A DNA stretch of 23,469 nt from Rhodospirillum sp. UBA1311 (GCA_002307145.1 DBTR01000082.1:43421-66889); one strand, 5' to 3'; positions 6,561-14,398 are shown, numbered from the stretch's first letter. The notes: generated from the sequence alone by a model not told the origin. A program made the numbers and translations.

Positions 6561-7238
6561 TCATCCCCGTTTCAGCAGATCGACCGCCGCGTTGAGTTGG
6601 CTCATGCGGTCGTGGCTGCCGTAGGGGCTATCGGGGTGGTGGATGGTGGCGAGCATGCGGAAACGGGTTCGCACGGTGGCGGGTGCGGGTTTCATTCCGG
6701 GGGGGAAGCCGAGGACGTGGAGGGCTTCGTCGCGGGTTCGGATGCCGTGCGGCAGGGGGGCGAAGGCGAGGGTGGCGACGACGGCGCGGAGGCGTTCGAT
6801 CTCGGCCTGGCTGTGTTCGAGTCGCGCCAGGGCTTCGGCCACCGCCGGGTCGATTTTAACGAGCGGCTTGGGTTCTGCGGGTCGTTTCGGTTCGAGGGCG
6901 AGGGCGAGAGTGGTGCGGCCTTCGGCGAGGGCGAGGGCGAGGCTGAGGGCGCGGCGGATCTGGAGCGGCGTAGTGCCCTCGGCCATGCGCACCTGGAGGC
7001 GGGGTTTGCGCCGCCACGGGCGACCGGCGGCGGGGCCGGTTTTGAGGATCACGGTCTCGCGGTCGGCGGCGCCGGGTTCGCCGGTGTCGGGTGCGGCATC
7101 GACGGTTTCGGGCGGCACCGCGAGGAGGATCGAGCGGGCAAGGTCGGCGGCGTTGACGCCGCGTTGGTTGGCAAGATCGTTGACCGCGTCGCGGAACCGC
7201 GCCGAGCAGGGCACGGTGTAGGATTTTTTCACGGCCAA
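6561..7238 (-). CDS. Unrecognised protein with C-terminal J-domain-like HPD segment
   Basis: I do not recognise this 225-residue protein as a named family. Residues 7-45 (YTVPCSARFRDAVNDLANQ onward) have the strand-helix-helix look of a ribbon-helix-helix DNA-binding domain. The middle is low-complexity, Ala/Arg-rich. Residues 132-158 are a likely short coiled coil. Residues 170-224 resemble a J domain lacking its usual first helix: ALHVLGFPPG, then RTRFRMLATIHHPDS with HPD at 201-203, then a helix ending LNAAVDLLKR. The start is TTG at 7238, with GAGGGGG seven bases upstream; GTG at 7232 is the alternative. It lies downstream of the response regulator on the same strand, 91 bases away, so co-transcription is possible. 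It could recruit a DnaK-type chaperone; that is inference. Confidence 0.75.
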   Translation of the reverse strand: MAVKKSYTVPCSARFRDAVNDLANQRGVNAADLARSILLAVPPETVDAAPDTGEPGAADRETVILKTGPAAGRPWRRKPRLQVRMAEGTTPLQIRRALSLALALAEGRTTLALALEPKRPAEPKPLVKIDPAVAEALARLEHSQAEIERLRAVVATLAFAPLPHGIRTRDEALHVLGFPPGMKPAPATVRTRFRMLATIHHPDSPYGSHDRMSQLNAAVDLLKRG

Positions 7239-7329
7239 CTGGGGACCCCCTCGGACTCTTTCCGGGCGTTTGCGTTCGCCCGCGCAACGAGTCTAGCGCC
7301 GATCCGCGCGGATGCAACTGCGTTTGGTG

Positions 7330-7719
7330 TTAGTTTGCCTCAAGCGCGTCCGCGGGCCCGAGCGCGCGCGCGATCGCAGCCAGCAAGTCCGCGTTCCGCA
7401 AGGGTTTTTTGAACACGGCGACGATCCCGTCCATGCGATTGGCGCGCTTCTCCTGGTCATCCTCGGGCGCAAAAAAGCCGGAGTAGAGGATCATCGGCAG
7501 CTTCGGATGGCTTTCGTGCAGGGTGCGGATCAGGTCGACGCCGTTGCCGTCGGGCATCGAGAGGTCGACGATCGCGAGATCGGGCGCGGATTTTGCCACC
7601 GCGTCCACCGCCTCGGCCACGCGGTGCGCTTGCCGCACGGTGTAACCTGCTGATTCCAAAACCAGACTGATCGCCTCGCAGGCGAGCTGGTTGTCGTCGA
7701 CGATAAGAATTGCCGCCAT
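7330..7719 (-). CDS. Receiver-only response regulator (CheY-like)
   Basis: A 129-residue single receiver domain with no output domain. The acidic pair is D8-D9, the phospho-acceptor is D52 (AIVDLSMPDGNG), S80 follows strand 4, and the switch lysine is K105 (FKKPL). ATG at 7719 lies one base past the TAA of the kinase gene (TAATATG), with AAGGG just upstream, so the two are almost certainly co-translated and partners. The open frame continues further upstream inside the kinase gene, but that portion is not receiver sequence. With no DNA-binding domain, it should act through protein contact or pass phosphate to another protein. The target is not visible here. Confidence 0.93.
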   Translation of the reverse strand: MAAILIVDDNQLACEAISLVLESAGYTVRQAHRVAEAVDAVAKSAPDLAIVDLSMPDGNGVDLIRTLHESHPKLPMILYSGFFAPEDDQEKRANRMDGIVAVFKKPLRNADLLAAIARALGPADALEAN

Positions 7720-7720
7720 A

Positions 7721-10114
7721 TTACCCTTCCCGCTCAGCCTCAAGCAGCGGCACCCACACGGTGAAGGTGCTGCCGAGGCCCGGTTCGCTGTCGACGTCGA
7801 TGCGTCCGCCCCAGTTGCGGACGATGCCGAAGGCCACGGCGAGGCCGAGCCCGGTGCCGTGTCCTTCATCCTTGGTGGTAAAGAATGGCTCGAAGATACG
7901 CTGTTTCAAGCCGTGGTCCATGCCTTTGCCGGTATCCACCACCGCAATCGCCACCGCCGGGCGCGCATCCGGCTCGCCGTCGGCCTCGGCGGGGTAGCGG
8001 AGCGTGTCGGCACGGCAGTTGACCTGGATCGTGCCCGCATGGTCCATCGCGTCCGCCGCGTTGGTGACGAGGTTGGTGAGGACTTGGCCGAGTTCGCGGC
8101 GGTCGAGGCGCGCGGTCGCGCCCTCCGGGATGCTGTCATCCACCGCGACGTCGAGGCGAATGCGCGCGGGCAAGCCGGGACGGATGAAGGCGACGGCGTC
8201 GAACAGCGCCGGGACGATCGCGGTATCGCCCTCGGCCACCGGCGCGTTGCGGGCGAAAGTGAGCACGCCGCGCACGATGGTTTCGGCACGCTCGGCCGCG
8301 TCGGTGATCCGGGCGAAGCAGCGCGCCTGGAGCGATTCGGGCTCGGCCTGGGCCAAGCCCAGTTCCGACAGCGAAAAGATCGGCTGGAGGGTGTTGTTAA
8401 GCTCGTGCGCGACGCCGCTCGCCAGCTGGCCGAGGGCTTCCATCTTCTGGCGGTTCTGCTCGATGTCGCGCAGGCGGATGTCTTCGGTGCGGTCCTCGAT
8501 GCGCCAGACCCAGCCGCCGTCGGGCATGGTGTGGGCGGAGAAGCGCAAGTGGTGGCCGCCGATCCACGGCACGTCGTCGAGGTTCGGCGGGTGGCGCAGG
8601 CGGTCGATGCGGTCGCGCACCTGGCCTTCGGTGACGCCGACGCCGAACGCGCCCAAGGTGGCGAGGAAGCGGAAGATCGCGATCGCCGGGGTGTCGCGGC
8701 GCGCCAGGGGCGAGGGCAGGCGCAGCATCTCGGGAAAGCGCGCGTTCCATTCGGTGAGGGTGTCGTCGGGGCTGAACGCGGCGAGTCCGTGGTCGAGGGC
8801 GTCCATGGTGATACGCAACAGATCGGTGCGCTCGGCGAGCTGCGCCTCGCGGTCTTCAAGGGCTTTCAGCGCCCGCTGGCGGTCGGTGATGTCGGTGATC
8901 AGCGCGGTGACGCGGATCGGCCGCCGGCCCTTCGGCGGGCGTTGGTAGACCCAGTCGACTTGCACGTCGCGTGCCGACGCATCGGGCCGGTGGAGGAAGC
9001 GGGTGACGAAGCTCGCGTCGGACTGGCGGCGGTGGCGGATCGCCCGCGTCGTTCCGGCGAGCACCGGCCGCGCCTCGGTGGTGCCGAGGCGCTCGAACGG
9101 ATGGCCGAGAAGTTCGGGCGCGGCGCAGCCGACGATGATTCCGGCCTGCGGGTTGGCCTGGGTAATCAGGCCGCGCTCGTCCAGCTCGACCAAGCCGATG
9201 GGGAGCGAATCGACGAGCGCGCGGTAACGCCGCACGGTGTATTCGGCGTCTTCCTGGCGCTCGCGGATGCGCGAGGCGAAGCCGCCCGCAATCAACCCGA
9301 CCGCCACCAGCACCGCGTTGCCGAGCGGCAGGCCGATCTGCGGCGTCGTTCCCGTCGCGGCGAAATCGCGCGCCACCGCAGCCACCAAAGCCGCCATCGC
9401 GCCGCCGACGAGGTTGCCCGAGAGCGCGGCGGCAAGCACGGTGAGCGCGGCAGCGATCAGCGGCCAGCCACCCTCCGCCGAGAACCCGCCCACCGTCGCG
9501 GCGGCGACGGTGAGGATCGCGAGGGTGAGGATTTCATGCAGGCGGTTCGGCCAGCCCCAGCGGTTGCGCGGCAACACGGCGAAGCCGCGCGGCTCGGCGA
9601 GGCGATAGAGCGCCGCCAACGGAAACAGCCAGGCGAGCGCGCCGGTGAGCGGCCTGAGCAGCGCCGCCGCTCCCGCCATCGGCAGATGACCCGCCGCCGC
9701 CCAGGCTTCCGGCACCGCGCCGAGGAGCGCCGCGAGCGCGGCGGCGAGCGCGCCGTCGCGCGCGGCCGTACCGCTCCAGCGGATCGGCGTCGGCACGGTG
9801 CGCAGACGTAGCGCCATCGCGGCGACGGCGAAGGTCGCGAGCGGCACGAAGCCGGTCCAGGTCGGCGTGGGCGCGGCGAGCAGCAGCGCCACGGCGGCGG
9901 CGATCGAAGCCCCCAACCACGCCGCACCCCACACCCAACCGACCGCGAGGCACCAGACCCCGAGTCCGGGCAACAGCGCACCGCCGCCCGGCGCATGAAT
10001 CGCGAGATCCGCCGCGGCGACCAGCGCAAAGCCGCCGACGAACAGCAGCCAGCGCCGCACCGCCGGAGGAATCCGGAGGATCGGAGGATCGGCGGGATTG
10101 AGGTTGAACGGCAT
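7721..10114 (-). CDS. Multi-pass membrane sensor histidine kinase with two PAS-like domains
   Basis: This 797-residue kinase (from ATG 10114) begins with about eight hydrophobic segments between residues 21 and 280, resembling a MASE-type integral membrane sensor. Next come a PAS domain (about 290-412), a second PAS-like region (about 432-545) and a dimerisation/phospho-acceptor domain with GVAHELNN (H570). The HATPase follows, with N-box NLVTNA (681-686), G1 DTGKG (727-731) and G2 GHGTGLGL (751-758). The receiver gene follows by one base. The frame is open to a TTG at 10213, but the extra 33 residues are Gly/Pro/Arg-rich and precede the first membrane segment, so ATG 10114 is preferred although its ribosome binding site is weak. 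The ligand is unknown. The position between cob genes hints at, but does not show, a link to cobalt or B12. Confidence 0.92.
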   Translation of the reverse strand: MPFNLNPADPPILRIPPAVRRWLLFVGGFALVAAADLAIHAPGGGALLPGLGVWCLAVGWVWGAAWLGASIAAAVALLLAAPTPTWTGFVPLATFAVAAMALRLRTVPTPIRWSGTAARDGALAAALAALLGAVPEAWAAAGHLPMAGAAALLRPLTGALAWLFPLAALYRLAEPRGFAVLPRNRWGWPNRLHEILTLAILTVAAATVGGFSAEGGWPLIAAALTVLAAALSGNLVGGAMAALVAAVARDFAATGTTPQIGLPLGNAVLVAVGLIAGGFASRIRERQEDAEYTVRRYRALVDSLPIGLVELDERGLITQANPQAGIIVGCAAPELLGHPFERLGTTEARPVLAGTTRAIRHRRQSDASFVTRFLHRPDASARDVQVDWVYQRPPKGRRPIRVTALITDITDRQRALKALEDREAQLAERTDLLRITMDALDHGLAAFSPDDTLTEWNARFPEMLRLPSPLARRDTPAIAIFRFLATLGAFGVGVTEGQVRDRIDRLRHPPNLDDVPWIGGHHLRFSAHTMPDGGWVWRIEDRTEDIRLRDIEQNRQKMEALGQLASGVAHELNNTLQPIFSLSELGLAQAEPESLQARCFARITDAAERAETIVRGVLTFARNAPVAEGDTAIVPALFDAVAFIRPGLPARIRLDVAVDDSIPEGATARLDRRELGQVLTNLVTNAADAMDHAGTIQVNCRADTLRYPAEADGEPDARPAVAIAVVDTGKGMDHGLKQRIFEPFFTTKDEGHGTGLGLAVAFGIVRNWGGRIDVDSEPGLGSTFTVWVPLLEAEREG

Positions 10115-10224
10115 TCGCGGTATCCGGTAGGCGAGACTCGGGCGCGGGTTCGGTTGATCGCGCGTGGCCGATTCCCCATCTTGAGCTTGGCCCCGGCAGC
10201 TCGCCGCGGTCAAGGGAGCGTACC

Positions 10225-10656
10225 ATGGACCATACCATTCAAGTCTGCATCCGCTGCAACTTCACCAAGACCGCCGACGAAAAGGACGGCGTTCGCGGGG
10301 GCACGCAGCTTTACGACAACCTGATGAAAAAATACGAGAAGTGGCCGATGAAGAGCGAGTTCCAGGTGGAGCAGACACGCTGCATGGGCGCTTGCGGCAA
10401 TGCCTGCGTCGTCGCCTTCCAGGCACCGGGCAAGGTCGCCTGGGTGTTCGGCAACCTCAATCCGAAATTCGCGATTTCGGGCATCCTCGAATTCGCCGAG
10501 AAGTATCACGCCGACCCGAAGGGGATGGTCGCCTACGCCGACCGCCCGGCGGACCTCGCGGCGGGGCTGATCACGCGGCTACACCCGGTAGGCACCAAGC
10601 CCTCCAAGGTCGCGGCGATCGCGGCGGGCGCCACCGAAAGCGGCGGCGACTGCTGA
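10225..10656 (+). CDS. DUF1636 family metal-binding (ferredoxin-like) protein
   Basis: A 143-residue soluble protein of the DUF1636 type, with thioredoxin-like ferredoxin features. Cysteines at 8 and 11 (VCIRC) and at 53, 57 and 61 (RCMGACGNAC) could hold a 2Fe-2S cluster or another metal, and one more Cys ends the chain. Members often lie beside cobalamin genes in alphaproteobacteria; the reaction is not established to my knowledge. GGGAG lies about seven bases before ATG 10225. It diverges from the histidine kinase gene (110-base gap) and converges with cobA. The stop codons of the two converging genes are directly adjacent (10654-10656 and 10657-10659) with no terminator between. A redox or metal-delivery role in the corrin pathway is inference. 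Confidence 0.85.
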   Translation: MDHTIQVCIRCNFTKTADEKDGVRGGTQLYDNLMKKYEKWPMKSEFQVEQTRCMGACGNACVVAFQAPGKVAWVFGNLNPKFAISGILEFAEKYHADPKGMVAYADRPADLAAGLITRLHPVGTKPSKVAAIAAGATESGGDC

Positions 10657-11484
10657 TTATTCGACTGCGGAGGGGCTGAGCGGCGCAAGGCGCGGCGAGC
10701 GGTTCCCCGGGAACCAGTTGACCCACGCGCGGTAATCGACCACCGGCCCGACGACGAACAGCGACGGGTTCGGCAGGTCGCTTTCCGCCGCGTCGGCGGC
10801 GCAGGTGGCAAGCGTGGTGATCAACACCCGCTGGTCCGGCGTGCTCGCCTTCGAGACGATCGCGCAGCACTCGTCCGGCGCGCGGCCGCCCGCGATCATC
10901 CGCTCGGCGATGTGCGCGAGGGACTTCATCGGCATGTAGATCACGATCACCGGCACGGTGCGGGCCAGCTCTTCCCAGGCGACGCGGCGCGACATCCCGC
11001 CGCTCTCGTCGTGCCCGGTGACGAACGCCACCGCATCGTTGGTCTCGCGCGTGGTCAGCGGAATGCCCGCATAGGCGAGGCCGCCGATGCCCGCGGTGAT
11101 GCCGGGGACGATGCGGAAGGGAATCTCGGCCTCGACCAGCGCGTGGGTTTCCTCGCCGCCGCGGCCGAAGACGAACGGATCACCGCCCTTCAACCGCACC
11201 ACCCGCTTGTTCTGCTTGCCGAGGTCGACCAGAAGTTCGCAGATGTCGCTCTGCTTCGGGCTGCACTTCCAGCCGCGCTTGCCGACGTTGATCAGCTCGA
11301 CGCCAGGGCGGACCAGCCCGAGAATCCGGGGGTCGACCAGCGCGTCGTGGACCACCACGTCGGCCTGTTCGAGCGCGCTCAAGGCGTGCAAGGTGAGGAG
11401 ACCGGGGTCGCCGGGGCCTGCACCCACCAGCCAAACCCAGCCGGGCTCCAGTTCCACCGTGTATGCGTCATAGCGTTTGATCAT
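10657..11484 (-). CDS. cobA: Uroporphyrinogen-III C-methyltransferase (SUMT)
   Basis: A 275-residue enzyme that methylates C2 and C7 of uroporphyrinogen III to give precorrin-2, the branch point to cobalamin and siroheme. VGAGPGDPGLLTLHA (20-34), VVVHDALV, NVGKRG, RLKGGDPFVFGRGGEE (97-112), VPGITAGIGGLAYAGIPLT and VTGHDE are all classical SUMT blocks. It has no CysG-type dehydrogenase/ferrochelatase domain, so precorrin-2 oxidation must come from elsewhere. The frame is open up to 11823 through antisense of cbiD, but ATG 11484 gives the normal SUMT N-terminus. The start has no clear Shine-Dalgarno. It is divergent from cbiD (96-base gap). The last 20 or so residues after the conserved domain are unusual in composition. 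Confidence 0.95.
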   Translation of the reverse strand: MIKRYDAYTVELEPGWVWLVGAGPGDPGLLTLHALSALEQADVVVHDALVDPRILGLVRPGVELINVGKRGWKCSPKQSDICELLVDLGKQNKRVVRLKGGDPFVFGRGGEETHALVEAEIPFRIVPGITAGIGGLAYAGIPLTTRETNDAVAFVTGHDESGGMSRRVAWEELARTVPVIVIYMPMKSLAHIAERMIAGGRAPDECCAIVSKASTPDQRVLITTLATCAADAAESDLPNPSLFVVGPVVDYRAWVNWFPGNRSPRLAPLSPSAVE

Positions 11485-11580
11485 GGCGGCGAATATATGC
11501 CCGCGCGGGAGAGCGATGACAAGCCGCGTTTCGCGGGATATGACACTTTTCGAGCCGAAACCCCAATCGAAGGCGGATCG

Positions 11581-12672
11581 ATGACCGACACCGACGAGAC
11601 CGGAAAACCCCTGCGCAGCGGCTGGACCACCGGCGCCTGCGCCGCAGCGGCGGCGGTCGCGGCCTATCGCGCGCTCCAGGGCGCGGGCTTTCCCGACCCG
11701 GTGGAAATCACCCTGCCGCGCGGCGAAACCCCGCGATTCGCGCTGGTGACGCGGGTTCTGACGCCCGAGTCCGCCACCGCCGGGGTGACCAAGGACGGCG
11801 GCGACGACCCCGACGTCACCCACGGGGCGGAGGTGCGCGTCACCGTGCGCATCGGCACGAAAGGCTCTGGGATTTCATTCAAGGGCGGCGAAGGCGTCGG
11901 CACCGTCACCCGGCCCGGCATTCCGGTACCGGTAGGCGAGCCCGCGATCAACCCCGGCCCGCGCCGCATCATCACCGCCAACCTCCTGCGCGCGGCGGAC
12001 GACCTCGGCGGCCCCACCGACATCGAGGTGACGATTTCGATCCCGGGCGGCGAAAAGCTCGCGGAAAAAACCCTCAACGGCCGCCTCGGCATCGTCGGCG
12101 GGCTCTCGATTCTCGGCACCACCGGCGTCGTCGTGCCCTATTCCTGCGAAGCCTTCATCCAGACCATCCAGCGCGCGGTGGACGTGGCGCGGGCGAGCGG
12201 CGTCTCCCACATCTCCGCCTCCACCGGCAACGCCTCGGAGCGGGCCGCCAAGCGCCACCACGACCTCCCCGACGTCGCGCTGATCGACATGGGCGACTTC
12301 GTCGGCGGCCTGCTGAAGTACCTGCGCGCCCACCCGCTGCCGCGCCTCACCCTCTCGGGCGGCTTCGCCAAGTTCGTCAAGCTGGCGGAAGGCCACCTCA
12401 ACGTCCACTCGAAGGAATCCCGCGTCGACTTCGACGCGCTGGCGGAGATCGTCAAGGAGATCGGCGGCAGCGAATCCCTAGTGGCGCAAACCCGCGTCGC
12501 CAACACCGCGATGGAAGTGCTCGACCGCGCCACCGCCGAGGGCCTGCCGCTCGCCGACGCGATCGCGGCGCGCTGCCGCGCCGTCGCGATGCAGACCACC
12601 AAACCCGAAACCGCCGTCGACGTGCTGGTCGTCGACCGCTCCGGCAACGTGGTCGGCCATGCCGGACCCTAA
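11581..12672 (+). CDS. cbiD: Cobalt-precorrin-5B C1-methyltransferase (CbiD)
   Basis: A 363-residue CbiD, the C1-methyltransferase specific to the cobalt-early pathway; the aerobic counterpart CobF is unrelated. The N-terminal LRSGWTTGACAAAA (11-24) is the family signature, followed by VEITLPRG, KDGGDDPDVTHG, NPGPRRII and SCEAFIQTIQRAVDVA. The frame is open upstream to 10912, but that stretch is antisense of cobA; ATG 11581, with an AAGGCGG upstream, is the natural start. It overlaps cobK by 14 bases. Its presence is the strongest single indication of which B12 pathway this locus encodes. Confidence 0.96.
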   Translation: MTDTDETGKPLRSGWTTGACAAAAAVAAYRALQGAGFPDPVEITLPRGETPRFALVTRVLTPESATAGVTKDGGDDPDVTHGAEVRVTVRIGTKGSGISFKGGEGVGTVTRPGIPVPVGEPAINPGPRRIITANLLRAADDLGGPTDIEVTISIPGGEKLAEKTLNGRLGIVGGLSILGTTGVVVPYSCEAFIQTIQRAVDVARASGVSHISASTGNASERAAKRHHDLPDVALIDMGDFVGGLLKYLRAHPLPRLTLSGGFAKFVKLAEGHLNVHSKESRVDFDALAEIVKEIGGSESLVAQTRVANTAMEVLDRATAEGLPLADAIAARCRAVAMQTTKPETAVDVLVVDRSGNVVGHAGP

Positions 12673-13435
12673 GCCCCTCGTCCTCATCCTCGGCGGCACC
12701 GCCGACGCGATCCGCATCGCCACCGACCTCGTCGCGACGGCGAAATATCGCGTCCTCACCTCGCTGGCGGGAAAGGTGAAATCGCCCAAGCCGATCCCCG
12801 GTGAAACCCGCGTCGGCGGCTTCGGCGGCGCGGCCGGGCTGGAATCGTTCCTGCTGCAAAACAATGTCGCGGCGGTGGTCGACGCCACCCATCCCTTCGC
12901 CGCGCAGATGTCCGCCAACGCCCGCGCCGCCTGCGACGCGACCCGCATCCCCCGCCTGCAAATCCGCCGCCCCGAGTGGCCGCGCCACCCTGCCGACCGC
13001 TGGGTCGAAGTCGACACCGTGGCCGAAGCCGCCACCCGCCTCCCCGCCCTCGGTCGCCGCGCCTTCCTCACCGTGGGCTTAAGCGAACTCGACCCCTTCC
13101 GCGACCGCGCCGACCTCTGGTGCCTCGTCCGCGTCGTCGACACCCCCGCCGCCCCGCTCCTCAACGGCCCCCACCTCACCATCGCCGCACGCGGCCCGTT
13201 CCACGAAGCGGACGAACGGATACTTCTGGAAACCCACAAGATCGACGTCCTCGTCACCAAACACGCAGGCGGCGACGCCACCTACGGCAAACTCAAAGCC
13301 GCCCGCGACCTCGGCATCCCGGTCCTGATGATCCGCCGCCCACCCGCCGAACCCGGCGATACCGGGCTGCCGGAAGAGGCTGTGGCTTGGGTGGAAAAAC
13401 AGGCCGGGCTCTGCCCGGACCCGCGAAGGGGCTAG
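12659..13435 (+). CDS. cobK: Cobalt-precorrin-6A reductase (CobK/CbiJ)
   Basis: A 258-residue NAD(P)H-dependent reductase of the macrocycle. LILGGTADAIRIA (9-21), VVDATHPFAAQMS (73-85) and LVTKHAGGDATYGKL near the C-terminus identify the family. ATG 12659 lies inside the end of cbiD (14-base overlap), so translation is probably coupled. The last residues, after about 247 (AGLCPDPRRG and the TAG stop), are encoded by a dispersed noncoding repeat whose other copy follows cobM. The natural C-terminus has therefore probably been replaced or extended by repeat sequence, without harming the conserved domain. Confidence 0.95.
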   Translation: MPDPKPLVLILGGTADAIRIATDLVATAKYRVLTSLAGKVKSPKPIPGETRVGGFGGAAGLESFLLQNNVAAVVDATHPFAAQMSANARAACDATRIPRLQIRRPEWPRHPADRWVEVDTVAEAATRLPALGRRAFLTVGLSELDPFRDRADLWCLVRVVDTPAAPLLNGPHLTIAARGPFHEADERILLETHKIDVLVTKHAGGDATYGKLKAARDLGIPVLMIRRPPAEPGDTGLPEEAVAWVEKQAGLCPDPRRG

Positions 13436-13560
13436 CCCCTTCGATCCCATAAGTTCTGGTTTTTGCGCGAAGCGCGATAAGGCCATCACGCGGCGTGATG
13501 GCTGATTGCCGCTTCGCGGCGAAAAAAAACTAAAGGGGTCTGGGGCCCTCGGCCCCAGGC
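13404..13560. repeat. Dispersed hairpin-rich repeat, copy B (core 13454-13530), reaching into cobK
   Basis: This is the inverted partner of the element at 6288-6532. It starts inside cobK with the stem CCGGGC-TCT-GCCCGG (13404-13418), then a perfect 20-bp palindrome (13424-13443) holding the cobK stop codon. The core follows with three hairpins, including CCATCACG-CGG-CGTGATGG (perfect here), then an 8-bp stem at 13540-13547/13551-13558. It lacks the 6430-6505 segment of copy A. Confidence 0.75.
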
Positions 13561-13590
13561 AGCGCCCGGACCTTAAACCTCCCCAGGTGC

Positions 13591-13617
13591 AAAAAGGGCC
13601 GGTCTTGCGACCGGCCC
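13591..13617 (-). terminator. Rho-independent terminator of the Bax-inhibitor-1 family gene
   Basis: GGGCCGGTC (13596-13604) and GACCGGCCC (13609-13617) form a perfect 9-bp stem with a 4-base loop. In the minus direction it is followed by TTTTT (13595-13591), and it lies 26 bases past the stop of the gene ending at 13643. It may also stop plus-strand transcripts coming from cobK. Confidence 0.85.
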
Positions 13618-13642
13618 CTTTGTCAGGCGGAGCCTGGGATCG

Positions 13643-14398
13643 TTACTGGTTCCGGTTGCCCATGAAGCGCAGCATAATCAGGAACATGTTGAGGAAGTCG
13701 AGGTAGAGGGTGAGGGCACCCATCACCGCGGTCTTCTCGGCGATGGCGAGGTCGCCGCCGCCGTTGGCGAAGTACATCGACTTGATCTTCTGGGTGTCGT
13801 AGGCGGTGAGGCCCGCGAACACCAGGAGGAACATCGCCGACAGCGCGAGGTCGAGGACCGTGCTCTGCAGGAACATGTTGACCACCATCGCGACCAGGCC
13901 GCCGATCAGGCCCATGATCAGGAACGAGCCCATGCCGGACAGGTTACGCTTGGTGGTGTAGCCATAGAGGCTCAGGCCGGCGAACGCGGCGGAGGTGATG
14001 AAGAACACCCGCGCGATCGAGGCCGAGGTATAGATGGCAAAGATGTAGGCGAGCGAAGCGCCCACCAGCGCGGCGTAGGCCCAGAAGACGGTTTGCGCGG
14101 TGCGCACCGGCATCGACTGGATCTTGAAGCCGAGGAACATCACCAGGGCGAGCGGTGCGAACATCACCACGTAGCCCAGGATGCTCGGCTGGACACCGCC
14201 GCGCGGGCCAACGGTATAGAGCAGCTGGAATAAGGCCGGGGTATGCGCCACGAACCAGGCGACCAGCCCGGTCAGAGCCAGCGCCGAGGCCATGTAGTTG
14301 TAGACCTTCAGCATATAGGCGCGCAGACCCTGGTCGACGGCTTCCGCCGTCGCGGTGCGGCCCATCGTCGCGAAACGCGGGTCGGGGTAACTCGTCAT
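13643..14398 (-). CDS. Bax inhibitor-1 / YccA family integral membrane protein
   Basis: A 251-residue protein with seven predicted membrane helices (about 33-53, 73-91, 103-123, 128-147, 157-177, 181-200, 224-245) and the UPF0005 landmarks LTAYDTQKIK (197-206) and YLDFLNMFL (232-240). The acidic residues D201 and D234 in these segments match positions linked to Ca2+/H+ conduction in bacterial relatives such as YetJ. Bacterial members act in the inner membrane on ion leak or membrane-protein quality control; the exact role here is unknown. AGGA lies five bases before ATG 14398. It is a single-gene unit with its own terminator, separated by 135 bases from ybbP; no other feature was seen in that gap. 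Confidence 0.94.
   Translation of the reverse strand: MTSYPDPRFATMGRTATAEAVDQGLRAYMLKVYNYMASALALTGLVAWFVAHTPALFQLLYTVGPRGGVQPSILGYVVMFAPLALVMFLGFKIQSMPVRTAQTVFWAYAALVGASLAYIFAIYTSASIARVFFITSAAFAGLSLYGYTTKRNLSGMGSFLIMGLIGGLVAMVVNMFLQSTVLDLALSAMFLLVFAGLTAYDTQKIKSMYFANGGGDLAIAEKTAVMGALTLYLDFLNMFLIMLRFMGNRNQ

Noticed and set aside
7263..7282. Small hairpin CGGGCG...CGCCCG between the receiver gene and the J-type gene
   Set aside because: It has only six pairs, an eight-base loop and no T tract, which is not enough to call a terminator.
7691..9811. Plus-strand open frame of 706 codons
   Set aside because: It lies entirely antisense to the histidine kinase and receiver genes, whose motifs are unmistakable. 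The translation is Arg/Gly/Ala-rich without domains, a known effect of high-GC codon use.
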